A stretch of 64,000 nt of DNA, from positions 18,699,547 through 18,763,546 of the forward strand of contig CM047431.1 of assembly GCA_026168455.1 (NCBI GenBank). The letters run 5' to 3'. A program made the position numbers and the translations under genes. This DNA comes from Theocolax elegans. Lineage: Eukaryota; Arthropoda; Insecta; Hymenoptera; Cerocephalidae. Position 1 is the first letter of the stretch. Each line of letters starts with the position of its first letter. The notes below the pieces were generated by a model that did not search any database, was not told where the DNA came from, and saw only the letters and a program-made list of their open reading frames with translations. Positions 1 to 9,296 of the stretch are shown here, in pieces.

Positions 1-32
1 ATTGTGGAAAACAATTTTCGTCCGGATTCCGT

Positions 33-819
33 AGTTTCGCAAAAGAGTACGACTTCGAATATATTACAAGCACGCCAAAGTTTTCCCAAAGTAACGACGA
101 GGCAGAAGCAGCCGTTAAAATCGCGAAAAATATTATAAAAAAATGTAAAGTCGTTCATTTAGCATATAAAACTACACCAACGGAAAACGAATTTTCTCCG
201 GCAAAACTTTTATTTTCGCGCCAAATTTGCTCTCGTTTACCTATCCTTCCTAAAAGTCTCGATACTTATATGAAACATGATGTGATTACGCATATAAATA
301 ATGAGAGGAAGGGAAAACAAGAAATGATGTACAACAAGCGACATAGAACTGCGGTTCTTTCTAAATTAAATATTTACGATGCTGTATGGTCACGAACATG
401 CGAATATATGCGAAAGTCATAAAACAAGATGTAACACCGAATTCATATATTATAAAGACTGAAAAAGGTAGCATAATAATACGCAATCCGTGGCAAACGT
501 TTCCGATTCAACATCCGACTATGTACCGGTGGTACCCGAGGACTTTCCGAGTGATATCGCATCAAATAATGTAAATACTTCGTGCGTCACTCCGCATCAA
601 GACTATATACGTGAGAGCATTGGTGGCGCATTACCACGGAATATTACTCAGACTTTAGGTAAATCTGCTAGCGAGCAAGCGTCACAGAACACGAACGTTT
701 CTAATTATTTCCCGATACAATCTGAAGACTGCACGGCTGAACCGGTTAGTCCTGAACAACCTCCGCGCAGATCAGTCCGTGAAAGAAAACCGCCAGAGCG
801 ATACCGTATGAACGAATGA
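33..819 (+). pseudogene. Ty3/gypsy integrase, C-terminal half (decayed)
   Basis: This is the 3' end of a Ty3/gypsy pol, the enzyme region that joins element DNA to the host chromosome. The first frame (33-422) reads an integrase core C-terminal part with the landmarks YITSTPKFSQSNDEAEAAVK and FSPAKLLFSRQ, where the usual glutamate-containing helix sits. A second frame (from about 400) carries the GPY/F-like tail (VTPNSYIIKTEKG). A third (490-819) ends in the basic, proline-rich tail RRSVRERKPPERYRMNE. The frame changes near 400 and near 490 mean the gene is broken. The upstream part lies outside the window. A polypurine tract and an LTR follow directly, which fits the 3' end of an element. 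The family call is confident; the exact lineage is not. Confidence 0.85.
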
Positions 820-920
820 TTTAAATTTTGTATTCTTACTACCACTCTTATTGTAATGATTTACCAAATGTGGTACCATATCAAAATGTATAACATGTAT
901 TTTATTTTATAACATGGCTT

Positions 921-935
921 AAAAAAAAGGAAAGG
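921..935 (+). other. Polypurine tract
   Basis: A 15-base all-purine run (eight A, then GGAAAGG) lies directly before an LTR beginning TGTTGTG. It is the expected plus-strand primer site of the gypsy element whose integrase tail ends at 819. Confidence 0.6.
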
Positions 936-1289
936 TGTTGTGCGAGTCCGGCTGTTAAGGATAGTCCGACTACACCAACACATATCATTTAAAGCCATAT
1001 CCAGTACCGACTTATAATTTAAAGCATAGACCTCGGCAACAAATAGATATTTTGTCTGTTATTTATTTTTATATTTATTTCAATAAATTCATTTTAATAC
1101 AAATTCAATCCGGTGTTCAAGTAATTAAATTTTAATCCGCGTACTATTCCTTTCGTGATCCTAAGAGCCTGCACATTTTTAATTAACAAGTGCTCGACGC
1201 GATGTGCCTACTTCGCGGTCAATTTTAGATTTGATTTCTACCTGGTTGTTATGTGAAACCGGACCTTCGTTTCAGACTAACACTTAACA
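936..1289 (+). repeat. Putative 3' LTR of the gypsy remnant
   Basis: It begins TGTTGTGCGAG right after the polypurine tract and probably ends at AACA (1289), giving about 354 bp with TG...CA ends. AATAAA-like polyadenylation sequence is seen near 1081. The right boundary is inferred from the TG/CA rule only; no second LTR copy or target duplication is visible in the window. Confidence 0.45.
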
Positions 1290-1657
1290 GATTTGATAGA
1301 GCGGACGGGTAACCGCCGCCGCAACGCAGGAAAAATACGTTTATCTAAATACGGTAAGTTCAACCGTACCAATCAAACGAAATCAAACTGTTACATAGCG
1401 CCCAACGTAAATTAATAGATTGGGCTCATAACTCTGGATTTCTACTCTCTTTCTAGTCCAGAAAAATAAAATAAAGAATATAATTTAAAATAAATATTAT
1501 TTTATGAATAAATAAAGTAAATTAATTTAAGAACCAAACGTCAGACAAAAAATGTTAAGCAGGACAACATCTAAAGGATTTCTCTCTTTATTTTAACAAC
1601 TAAGAGCGATACGACTTACGAAGATTACAAATCGGAGAAAAGGTACGCGTAGATACA
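1290..1657. other. Unassigned spacer
   Basis: No coding potential or clear repeat was recognised. It is a mixed stretch with an AT-rich centre between two gypsy remnants. Confidence 0.5.
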
Positions 1658-2300
1658 TCAAGCGCTCAAAGGAACATTTACGGTTTCTGCGATCGAGTGT
1701 GCACTAGCTCTTCGCTCTGCGGTTAATCCCTCGCTGTCCCTCGTCGCATCCTCTCGATTTAATCTACTCTCCACAGATACGTCTGTCTGGTCTTCGTAGA
1801 ATAGCTTGATATCACTGATGTGGCATTTTCCTGCTTCTTTTCTATCAGTGTCGATGAGTTCTACCACGTTTGAGTCGAGTAACGCCGAAACAATAACAGG
1901 ACGGATGTACTTCGGAGCTAACTTAGCAGCTATGGCTTGGGCAGCGGACGAAAGTACACGATTCCACTTAGAAAATTTTGTCTCACGGCAAATTATATAT
2001 CGCGGCGTTTCGAATTATAATATTCGGCCTGACGTGCTTGTACGCATGTCGCTCGTTCAGTAGCTTGAGCTTGCAGCTCTGGTAGCGTTTGCATACGCTG
2101 TAGCAAATTTTGAACAGCTGCTGCGGCTTCGCTATCAGCGAGAGCTCGATCTTCTGAGAGACTGGAAGGTAGCGCTGCTCGATGGGACGCAAACCGCCTA
2201 CATCAATTTCATGCTCAGCTAAGTTAGTACAACCAGAGATTAGTATAGAAATTGCCGATCCAATGTAAAAAACCCGAGACGAAACCGAGAGCGACGCCAC
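1658..2300 (-). pseudogene. Ty3/gypsy pol remnant: RT N-terminus fused to integrase tail
   Basis: Read on the minus strand from 2300 downwards, the sequence starts with an RT N-terminal segment (EHEIDVGGLRPIEQRYLP, typical of the region before the RT palm). It then passes at about 2155 straight into an integrase C-terminal region (QARQAEYYNSKRRD, then VLSSAAQAIAAKLAP, then VVELIDTDRKEAGKCHISD). Everything between, namely RT palm, RNase H, H2C2 and the integrase core, is missing, so this is a large internal deletion. Several frame changes occur. The RT segment resembles the corresponding part of gypsy element A at 9.45 kb, so it is probably the same broad lineage. It is certainly non-functional. 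Confidence 0.8.
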
Positions 2301-2596
2301 GGCGCGGTTAACGATAGAACTGTTCGCACAATTTGAGAAATGAATGGAGGGGGTAGAATAGAAAAGTGCGAATAAGGCGGTGGGGCAAAAGAAGCAACTC
2401 GCATGTTTTCGTCGACGCGGGTTTTTAATACAATGTAGATTTTTATTGATATTTATTCTGTTTTTGTATAATAATGTATTAAATATTAATTTCAGAAGTT
2501 TATAACTAATTATAACAAATATATAAACTATGCCTAAGCTCTCCCGGGGTCAAACTTAAATACAAGTTCTAATGTAAAAATATCAATATGTTATAA

Positions 2597-2668
2597 TAGC
2601 CGTGAGCGTTAAGGCGCACGTTTACGACTTGCGTTACCTGTAGGTACGTGGGTTCAAATCCTGAGATT
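2597..2668 (+). repeat. Class II tRNA-like SINE head
   Basis: A box-B match GGTTCAAATCC (2652-2662) follows a D-arm-like GAGCGTTAAGGCGC and a short hairpin TACC-tgta-GGTA in the position of a long variable arm, as in Leu/Ser tRNAs. The D-loop is imperfect and the acceptor stem does not close, so it is more likely a tRNA-derived SINE head than a working tRNA gene. A T-rich tail follows (2668-2690). Confidence 0.4.
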
Positions 2669-2679
2669 TTTCTTTTTTT

Positions 2680-3694
2680 TTTAAATATTTATTTAAAGAA
2701 ATTAATTAAAGAATGGTTTGTTTTATAATTTTTATATTTATGTAATATATTTGAAACGACAAATTTTATTTATTTTTTATTATGAAATTCCATTGTTAGT
2801 TTTTACAACTTTAAATTAATTGAAACATTTTGCTTCATCCTATAGGAAGCTTTGCGATAGTAAAATTTTTCGACTCGCTAAAGACATGTTAGAATTATGT
2901 TTTAACATATGAAGAGTCGAAATTTAACAATAGAATTAACAAAAAAAATATAATTAACAATTACATTTTAATTATTAACTATAAAGATATATTTAATAAT
3001 TAAAATTTAATTTTTAATTCTAACTTCTTATAATTAATATTTAAAATGTAATTATTAATTCTATATTTTTATAATTAATAATTAAAATTGTAATTATTAA
3101 GTATTTCTTAATTAATTAATTAATTATTTTTATTAATTATTTGCATCCCTGGTGTGTGTGTATGTACGTATACTGCCGTATTTTCGAAACTACTTGATTA
3201 ATATCGCCCAGCTTTCGTGAGTAGTTTACATTGTATTTTCCTAATTCCGGGAAAGATTTTAATTATTTATCCCCCAAGTAGTGTTTGTTTCAATGACAAT
3301 TTTTGATTTTTGAAAAATTAATTTCTCAAAATTTTTTATAATACCTTTGTTATCTTTTAATTGGCCGAGATGTATTTTCTAGAGAATAAAAAAAATCTAT
3401 CCGCTCAAAATTGTATTTTCAAATTATCCCTATTAGTTATTTTCTTATTTCAAAATAATTTTTTCTTAATATTCTATATTTCGGAAGTTAATCGGTTAAA
3501 TGTCCTGAAAAAAAGATACGATAGAAGCAAATTTTAATGATCATAGATAAACTGCGGATTTTTATGCAACAAAGTTTTTTATATTGCATAAAATAATAAA
3601 TAAAAATGAAATATAACCATTGTTTACATTATTCATTTAATTAATAGACTTACACATTTATATTAAAAAATATTTACTAATAACTATTAAATTT
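2680..3694. other. AT-rich non-coding stretch
   Basis: Very AT-rich, with runs of AATTA (a TAAT-type run near 3108-3126). No ORF or element core was recognised. An imperfect inverted repeat partner of 5118-5150 sits at 3551-3585. Confidence 0.5.
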
Positions 3695-3698
3695 GTAT

Positions 3699-5113
3699 TG
3701 TGACGTGTCCACTGGGGATTAGGGTGGAGTCACGGTTAAAACACAAAATCAAACAACTTAGTTAAAAGAGATTGCAGGTTTAATGCACTTACTGTATTTT
3801 CAAGTATTACACGGCAAAGCAGCGGCTTTGCCGTTCAAAGTTGCCAGTCACGTTGGCCGCGGTCGCTCGCGTTCGCGCGATTGCGGGCCGTCCCGCACCT
3901 AACCACGCGTCGCGCACACACACTTAAAGGAAGCTGGATTTGGGAGGAAGGAGCACGGCTCACCTGGACGCTCGTCTCCTGGATCCCTCGGACACACACG
4001 TGGTTTGTAAAATTGCTGTATTTCGGGTTGCACGATCGGTGGTCGGTCGCAGTCTGTCGAGTATCGGCACGCACAAAGCGAGAGAGTTTTCCCTCGGCGT
4101 ATTGCGCAGGCGCGCCTACTCTCGCGTCTCGAGTCATGTGCGCTCGGCTCAGTTCGTACTGGCCGCTCGGGCCGTGATTTCGCTGCCTCGACGGAGATGT
4201 CGTCGACGACGTTGACTTCGTGGTGCTGGATGGCGATTGAGTAACTGCAGCCCTGCTGAGAATACTATCTACGAGGTAAGCGTTTAAATCGTTCCTAATT
4301 ACCTCGATTTTAAGCTAAATCGAGCCCGTCGAGTTTCTTTATTGCAGGTGCCGTATGTTATCAATACGGGATCTTCGGCTCGGAGTGTCCGGACAGCTGG
4401 AGCACATCGGCGTCTCATAACAGCCCTCAGTGAGCGCAGCCAGGCAGCGGTGAATCGTCGTCGCCCTATGGAGTGCCGCCAAGGTAATTTACCTACTTTC
4501 CTCGGGCTCTATATAGATGTTTGATTGTGTCTGCCATAACCTCAACTAAACATGTCATCTCCTTTCCTTTTGGTCCTGCTGACATACCTGGGAGAAGCTA
4601 TGCCTGGTTATAGCTTCTCCATCCTCGTTCCTTAGTAGTCGACCAACTTGGTAATTAATTACCGTTTCAGGTACTCTGATTGGCAATACACCGTGGCTTG
4701 AGCGCAAGGGCGCTACCTCATTCCAAGGCCTGGAGTCTTCACCTGGGCTGCTCAACCTCGGAGGCTTCTCTTGGGTGCTGGAGAGGGCAATCAAGGCTGG
4801 ATGGGACCTGGGGATATGGTACGGGTCATTACTGGTGCTGGAGAAGACATAAGGATGCTGGATCAACGGAGCAGTGTGTGTGTGTGTGCAATTGTGCGCA
4901 GTCAGGAGTCGCATCTCCTTTGCTTCGGGTTCTCCTGCTTACTACGCACTGTAAGCCTATATCGGTTGCACACATTCGCATATGTGTGTCTAATAGGACT
5001 TAATTGGTATGTATAGCACGCTTACTTCGCATAGTAAGCTTGACAGGTGATATACTATACCTTGTCTCGCTAGTTTATTTCTAAGTGATATGTAGTATAA
5101 CTACAATGTCACA
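3699..5113. mobile_element. Solo LTR or short LTR element with GTAT target duplication
   Basis: The unit starts TGTGACG and ends TGTCACA (inverted TGTGAC/GTCACA termini). It is bordered by the same four bases, GTAT, on both sides (3695-3698 and 5114-5117). That combination is the signature of LTR-retrotransposon integration. The 1415-bp body has no gag or pol coding, is GC-rich at 3830-4260, and contains a donor-like GAGGTAAGCG near 4274 and an acceptor-like TTTATTGCAG near 4347. The overlapping short open frames on both strands in the GC-rich part carry no recognisable domain. It is best read as a long solo LTR left by recombination between two LTRs; a small non-autonomous element is the alternative. 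Confidence 0.7.
4591..4620. other. Perfect 11-bp hairpin inside the solo LTR
   Basis: GGAGAAGCTAT (4591-4601) and ATAGCTTCTCC (4610-4620) are perfect inverted repeats around an 8-base loop. The role is unknown. Confidence 0.6.
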
Positions 5114-5150
5114 GTATGAAAAACTTTATATTGCATAAAAATCCGTAGTC

Positions 5151-5703
5151 TAATCTTAAACTGTAAAAATTTCAAGTAATTATATCGACTTAAAAATAAT
5201 GAAAAAATTGGGTTTTTTATGTCCAACGTTTTCGGGAATAAAAACAATTTCATCCGCTTGCAATTTTTGGAAAAAATAGTATTTTTGGTATTTTCGATTG
5301 CTATTGTAATATATATATATTACATATATATTTTAAATCAAGAAGCAAATAAATTTCATTTCCGTACATAATTAAGTAGTAAAACTAATACCCAATTAAT
5401 ATCTCGACAAAATATTTTTCTATAATTTGCCGTTCATGCTTAAAAAAACACTGTTGTAGGATACATATTGCTATTTTATCTTGCGAATAGGTACTTTACG
5501 TTATATTTAAATATTTATTTCTAAACAAGAATAATTAATATACATATATTACATATATCAAATGATGAAATTAATGAAAAATTGTTAATGTAATAAAATC
5601 AGTTACTACCTGGGAATTTTTATTTCAATCATGTTCTAATACATTTTTTATGAAGATGTGTACTGTTAAACGGCAAATAAAATACATATTAAATATAAAA
5701 ATA
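5151..5703. other. AT-rich spacer
   Basis: AT-rich sequence with short TATA runs (5311-5335). No gene or repeat was recognised. Confidence 0.5.
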
Positions 5704-5996
5704 TATGATAAATGAATTTATTGATCTTTACAAGCCAAAAAAACATTCCTCACATCTCAAGTAAGGTGGACTGTATTAATACCAGCCACTTTAGAAACCT
5801 CACAGGATGAGTCTTTGAAAAAAGACTAAGACAAGCTAAGTCAACAAAAATATATAATTTAATTTATTGTAGTATAAAATTAATAAAAACTTGATGAGAT
5901 GGAAAAAAAAATTTTGTATTTCGCCCTGAGTATGCCTGGTGGGCTCATCAGTAGAGTCCAGGCATCTCGTCTCTAGATACAAATGACAGATATAAA
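5704..5996 (+). repeat. Extra arm copy of the fold-back element
   Basis: This segment matches the left arm of the fold-back element at 6249-6478 in direct orientation. It also contains the segment around CTGGTGGGCTCATCAG that the left arm has lost but the right arm (about 6500-6570, inverted) keeps. It is a third, partial copy of the same arm. Confidence 0.75.
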
Positions 5997-6179
5997 AATT
6001 TTTGAAAACCAGCTCTATCCTGACGCGGAAGACATGGGGTATATATGGCCTACCGATAGCAACCTTTAATAAGTGCCACATATTAACAGGTAGCCCCCTA
6101 ACGCACTTACATAGAACTAATGTCTTAATCGTCAGAATATTGTTACATAATGCATATTCGTGATCCAATGCCATATAAT

Positions 6180-6856
6180 TTTAAAATTTCAATTTTCCAA
6201 CTATTAGAAAAATTCGTGAATTTATTGCTTTTTTACACTATAAGTTATATGATAAATGAATTTATTGATCTTTACAAGCCAAAGAAACATTCCTCACATC
6301 TCAAGTAAGGCGGACTGTATTAATACCAGCCACTTTAGAAACCTCACAGGATAAGTGTTTGAAAAAAGACTAAGACAAGATAAGTCAACAAAACTATGTA
6401 ATTTAATTGATTGTAGTATAAAATTAATAAAAATTTGATAAGACGGAAAAAAAAAATTTTGTATTTCGCCCTGATTATAAAAAAAAAAATTTTTATATCT
6501 GTCATTTGTATCTAGAGACGAGAAGCCCGGATTCTACTGATGAGCCCACCAGGCATACTCAGGGCGAAATACAAAATTTTTTTTTTCCGTCTTATCAAAT
6601 TTTTATTAATTTTATACTACAATCAATTAAATTATATATTTTTGTTGACTTAGCTTGTCTTAGTCTTTTTTCAAAGACTCATCCTGTGAGGTTTCTAAAG
6701 TGGCTGGTATTAATACAGTCCGCCTTACTTGAGATGTGAGGAATGTTTCTTTGGCTTGTAAAGATCAATAAATTCATTTATCATATAACTTATAGTGTAA
6801 AAAAATAAATAAATTCACGAATTTTTCTAATAGTTGGAAAATTCAAATTTTAAAAA
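6180..6856. mobile_element. Fold-back (long terminal inverted repeat) element
   Basis: Two long arms, about 6181-6478 and about 6498-6853, are inverted copies of each other with only a short A/T spacer between. The outer ends read TTTTAAAATTTCAATTTTCC on the left and its near-complement on the right. There is no transposase. The open frames that cross the arms are by-products of the repeat. The structure is that of a non-autonomous fold-back or hairpin MITE. A target duplication cannot be set because the flanks are AT-rich. Confidence 0.75.
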
Positions 6857-6900
6857 TATAAAAATATTTATTCAGATAAATTCAAAACATTCATGAACTT

Positions 6901-7205
6901 TATAACGGTAAGCGAGTTACCGATCAGGTGAGTAACCGAAAAGAATATCGAGATTGATGCGCGCGCTAGGAACGCGCGCGAGAATCGTGCGCAAGGGAGT
7001 AACGAATTAGAGTTCGCGCGCGATCGGCAACAACATCGTGTTGACAACTGCGTGAGATTTCTTACGTGATAAAGAGATAAAAGACTGGTGCATTTAGTGT
7101 GTGGGTGCGAGGGTTTCTCCCCTCTAACCTCCACGTCGACGTGTGCAGCAGCACCTCTCACAGGCAGTGAGAAAAGGAGGCACGGTATATCCAACCTTCT
7201 CGAAC

Positions 7206-7259
<54 letters not shown>

Positions 7260-7823
7260 CACGAGTACGAGCTCTCTCTCAGTGGCACAGCGTTTTCCCG
7301 CCGAAGCGAGATATTCAGATACGCGGTAAGTGGTGCACCACGTTTAGACCCGCGTGTCTATCTAATATTCGCGCCCCGATTTACCTAGTACGGTCCAGGT
7401 GAGGAAGCGTTCCTCCTTTCCCCCTCTTGTGACAATACCCTCACGGATAGACAGGTCGGTGGTTCGCGGGAACCACTTCACGAGAGAAGGCGCGCATGAC
7501 GTAGGAAGATTCGACGTCAAAGCTCTCTACGTCAGAGATACATACGTCACACGGTGTGACGTATGCCATCAGGTTAAGCAGCCGATCATATCCGGATCGG
7601 TTGCTCGTAATCGACAGTTAAATAGATTTTAACTGATTCTTTTCGCGCTGACCTCGGGGGTAGTCATCGGTACGACTCCCCGTAAATTGTTAAAGTTAGT
7701 TTATAGTTAATTTGTTAATATTTAATTGTTTAGTTAATAAATTGACTCGGCGAGACAATGTTTTTCGCCGATTAACAGTAATATCGATTGTTGATAGTGT
7801 TTTACCGGTTACCGTCCTGTCCT
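6901..7823 (+). repeat. 5' LTR of element A, truncated at its 3' end
   Basis: Co-linear with 14217-15108 of the 3' LTR. It contains a (GA)n microsatellite at about 7207-7256, much longer than in the 3' copy, a CRE-like TGACGTA cluster near 7498-7564, and AATAAA near 7736. Identity to the 3' LTR stops at 7823 (GTCCT) and coding sequence for gag begins at once, so the end of U5 and the primer-binding site are deleted. Confidence 0.85.
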
Positions 7824-8823
7824 TCCAGCCTTCCTAACCAGGATCGAGGATTGCAGGATCCTGGCCAACCTGTCAGAGGACGAGTTATTGCCGTCACTCT
7901 CGGAACTTCTGACAGACACTGCCGCCACGTGGTACCAGAACGAGAAACACAAGTGGCACTCCTGGGAAGATTTCGTGACTTCGGCTAAACGTTGGTACGG
8001 AATGAGCCAACGTTTCCAGCAGAGGATCATCGCCGAGTCCAACGCACGGACTCAAGGACCCGATGAACCGGTTAGGGACTATATGACGTGCTCTATCGCA
8101 ATAATACGAAAGATAGTCCCTACGCCGACGGAAGCGCAGCAGCTCGATCATTTGTATCGGAACATGCTGCCACAGCTTCAACGGCTGTTCAAGAGAGCGG
8201 AAGTGAGCTCAATTAAACAAATGCTGGACCTCGCCACGGAAGCGGAGCAGACGATAGAAGGTGAGAAAGTATATCGTCCACCACCTACGGAGGAAGGGTT
8301 TCTGCTTCCCGAAATGGCGTATAAGCCGAAGCGGAAAACAGGTTTGCCGAAGGCTAAGGTAGCGGCCGCTGAGGTAAGCCAAGCCAAACCAAGCGAGCCA
8401 GACGTCGTCGACCGCATCGCAAAGATGCTGGAGGATGCGCTGCGGCCCATCGTCTCCCAATTGGCGTCGACGACCCGACAGTCCCGTAGGAGAAGCCCAT
8501 GGTCTGGCTCTCCAAAGAAAGGCTCGCCGGCCAACCGATCTCCGAAGAGTAGGAGGTTTGGCAGACCTAATGGCCCGAGCAAGAGCTTCGGACACCGGCA
8601 GGAGAAGAATGCTGCTAGTCTACCAAGGGAAAAAGGAAAGGAACAGCCGAAAAACCGAATGGGCTCGACGTTCGATCGGACTAAGCCTCTTACCTGCAAG
8701 GGCTGCGGGAAAATTGGATATTCTCTCAGGTACTGTCTGGTGTGCTCGGGAAACGCCAAAAGGAGCGGTTCACCGGGACGAAAACCGAGACCCAAGAGCT
8801 TGAGTCCCCGCTGTTCCAGGTGA
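7822..8823 (+). pseudogene. gag of element A, 5'-truncated
   Basis: This is the structural (capsid/nucleocapsid) protein of a gypsy element. The frame is open from the LTR junction. It begins inside the gag capsid domain (FLTRIEDCRILANLSEDEL, then TAATWYQNEKHKWHSWEDF, then a NARTQGPDEPVRDYM stretch typical of Retrotrans_gag). A basic Ser/Arg/Lys-rich linker follows, then one zinc knuckle near 8694-8736, CKGCGKIGYSLRYC, in which the usual histidine is tyrosine. No gag-specific start codon is present because the N-terminus is deleted. The frame ends at 8823 and overlaps pro-pol by about 80 bp in the -1 frame. Likely non-functional in situ. Confidence 0.85.
8748..8754 (+). promoter_or_regulatory. 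GGGAAAC -1 ribosomal frameshift heptamer
   Basis: GGGAAAC lies in the gag frame as ..G GGA AAC, the X XXY YYZ form needed for simultaneous slippage to GGG AAA. It follows the zinc knuckle directly. After a -1 shift the frame runs on into pro-pol (RQKERFTGTKTE). GGGAAAC is an established slippery site in retroviruses. A short downstream stem (AGCGG with CCGCT) is possible but not compelling. Confidence 0.7.
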
Positions 8824-9296
8824 GTTCGGAACAGACCCGCTCCAACCGAGGGTATGGTCCAGAGAGGAGCGGAAATGGGCCTCAAAAGGAGGAACGGTCT
8901 CAAGAAGCCAGCAGACCAATCTCATCCTATAAACCAGAGGATAAGAGTCGTTGGTGGCTTTTTGTGGAGATTGAGGGCTTTCGTATAAGAGCCTTATACG
9001 ATCCCGGAGCTTCCACGACCGTGATGGGACCCAGCGGTCTGCAAATCGCCGCAGCATTGGGCAAGGAGCTCATTGTGGCGAACGCCGGACGCGTCAAGAT
9101 GGCGGATGGTAGTTACCAACCGCTAAACGGTCATGTGATCTTACCTTTCACTGTCGGGAAGGAGACACGTGAAATAAGGGTAGCAATCATACCAAATCTT
9201 GACGCCGAATGCTACGTAGGAGTAAATTTCGTACGAGCATTCAGAGCCATATTGGATCCGGATAGCGACCGCCTGTTCCTCAAGGACAGCAAGTAG
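8755..9296 (+). pseudogene. Protease region of element A pro-pol
   Basis: Aspartic protease of the gag-pol polyprotein. After the frameshift the frame passes through a linker and reaches the protease core at about 8950-9290. The active-site turn reads ALYDPGASTTVMG; the catalytic D is present, but the usual S/T before G is proline. A hydrophobic strand with VAIIPNLDAECYVG follows. The frame stops at TAG 9294-9296 and resumes in the same frame with RT, so a single nonsense codon separates protease from RT. The homologous stretch in intact elements would be continuous. Confidence 0.8.

Larger units (their letters stand above)
3551..5150. repeat. Imperfect inverted repeat flanking the solo LTR
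   Basis: The sequence around 3551-3585 (CGGATTTTTATGCAA, then AAAGTTTTT) reappears inverted at 5118-5150 (GAAAAACTTTATATTGCATA, then AAATCC). If the LTR insertion at 3699-5113 is removed, the arms lie about 110 bp apart. They could be remnants of an older hairpin-type element. The arms are only about 30 bp and no boundaries can be set. Confidence 0.35.

Noticed and set aside
3835..4215. Overlapping open frames on both strands in a GC-rich block
   Set aside because: They lie within a TGTGACG...TGTCACA LTR unit, show no domain and owe their length to high GC content.
5836..6174. 112-codon minus-strand frame in the fold-back arm region
   Set aside because: Its end part is repeated by the inverted arm copies and no domain is seen; repeat-derived.
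7143..7402. Open frames with a long Arg-Glu run
   Set aside because: They translate the (GA)n microsatellite of the element A LTR.
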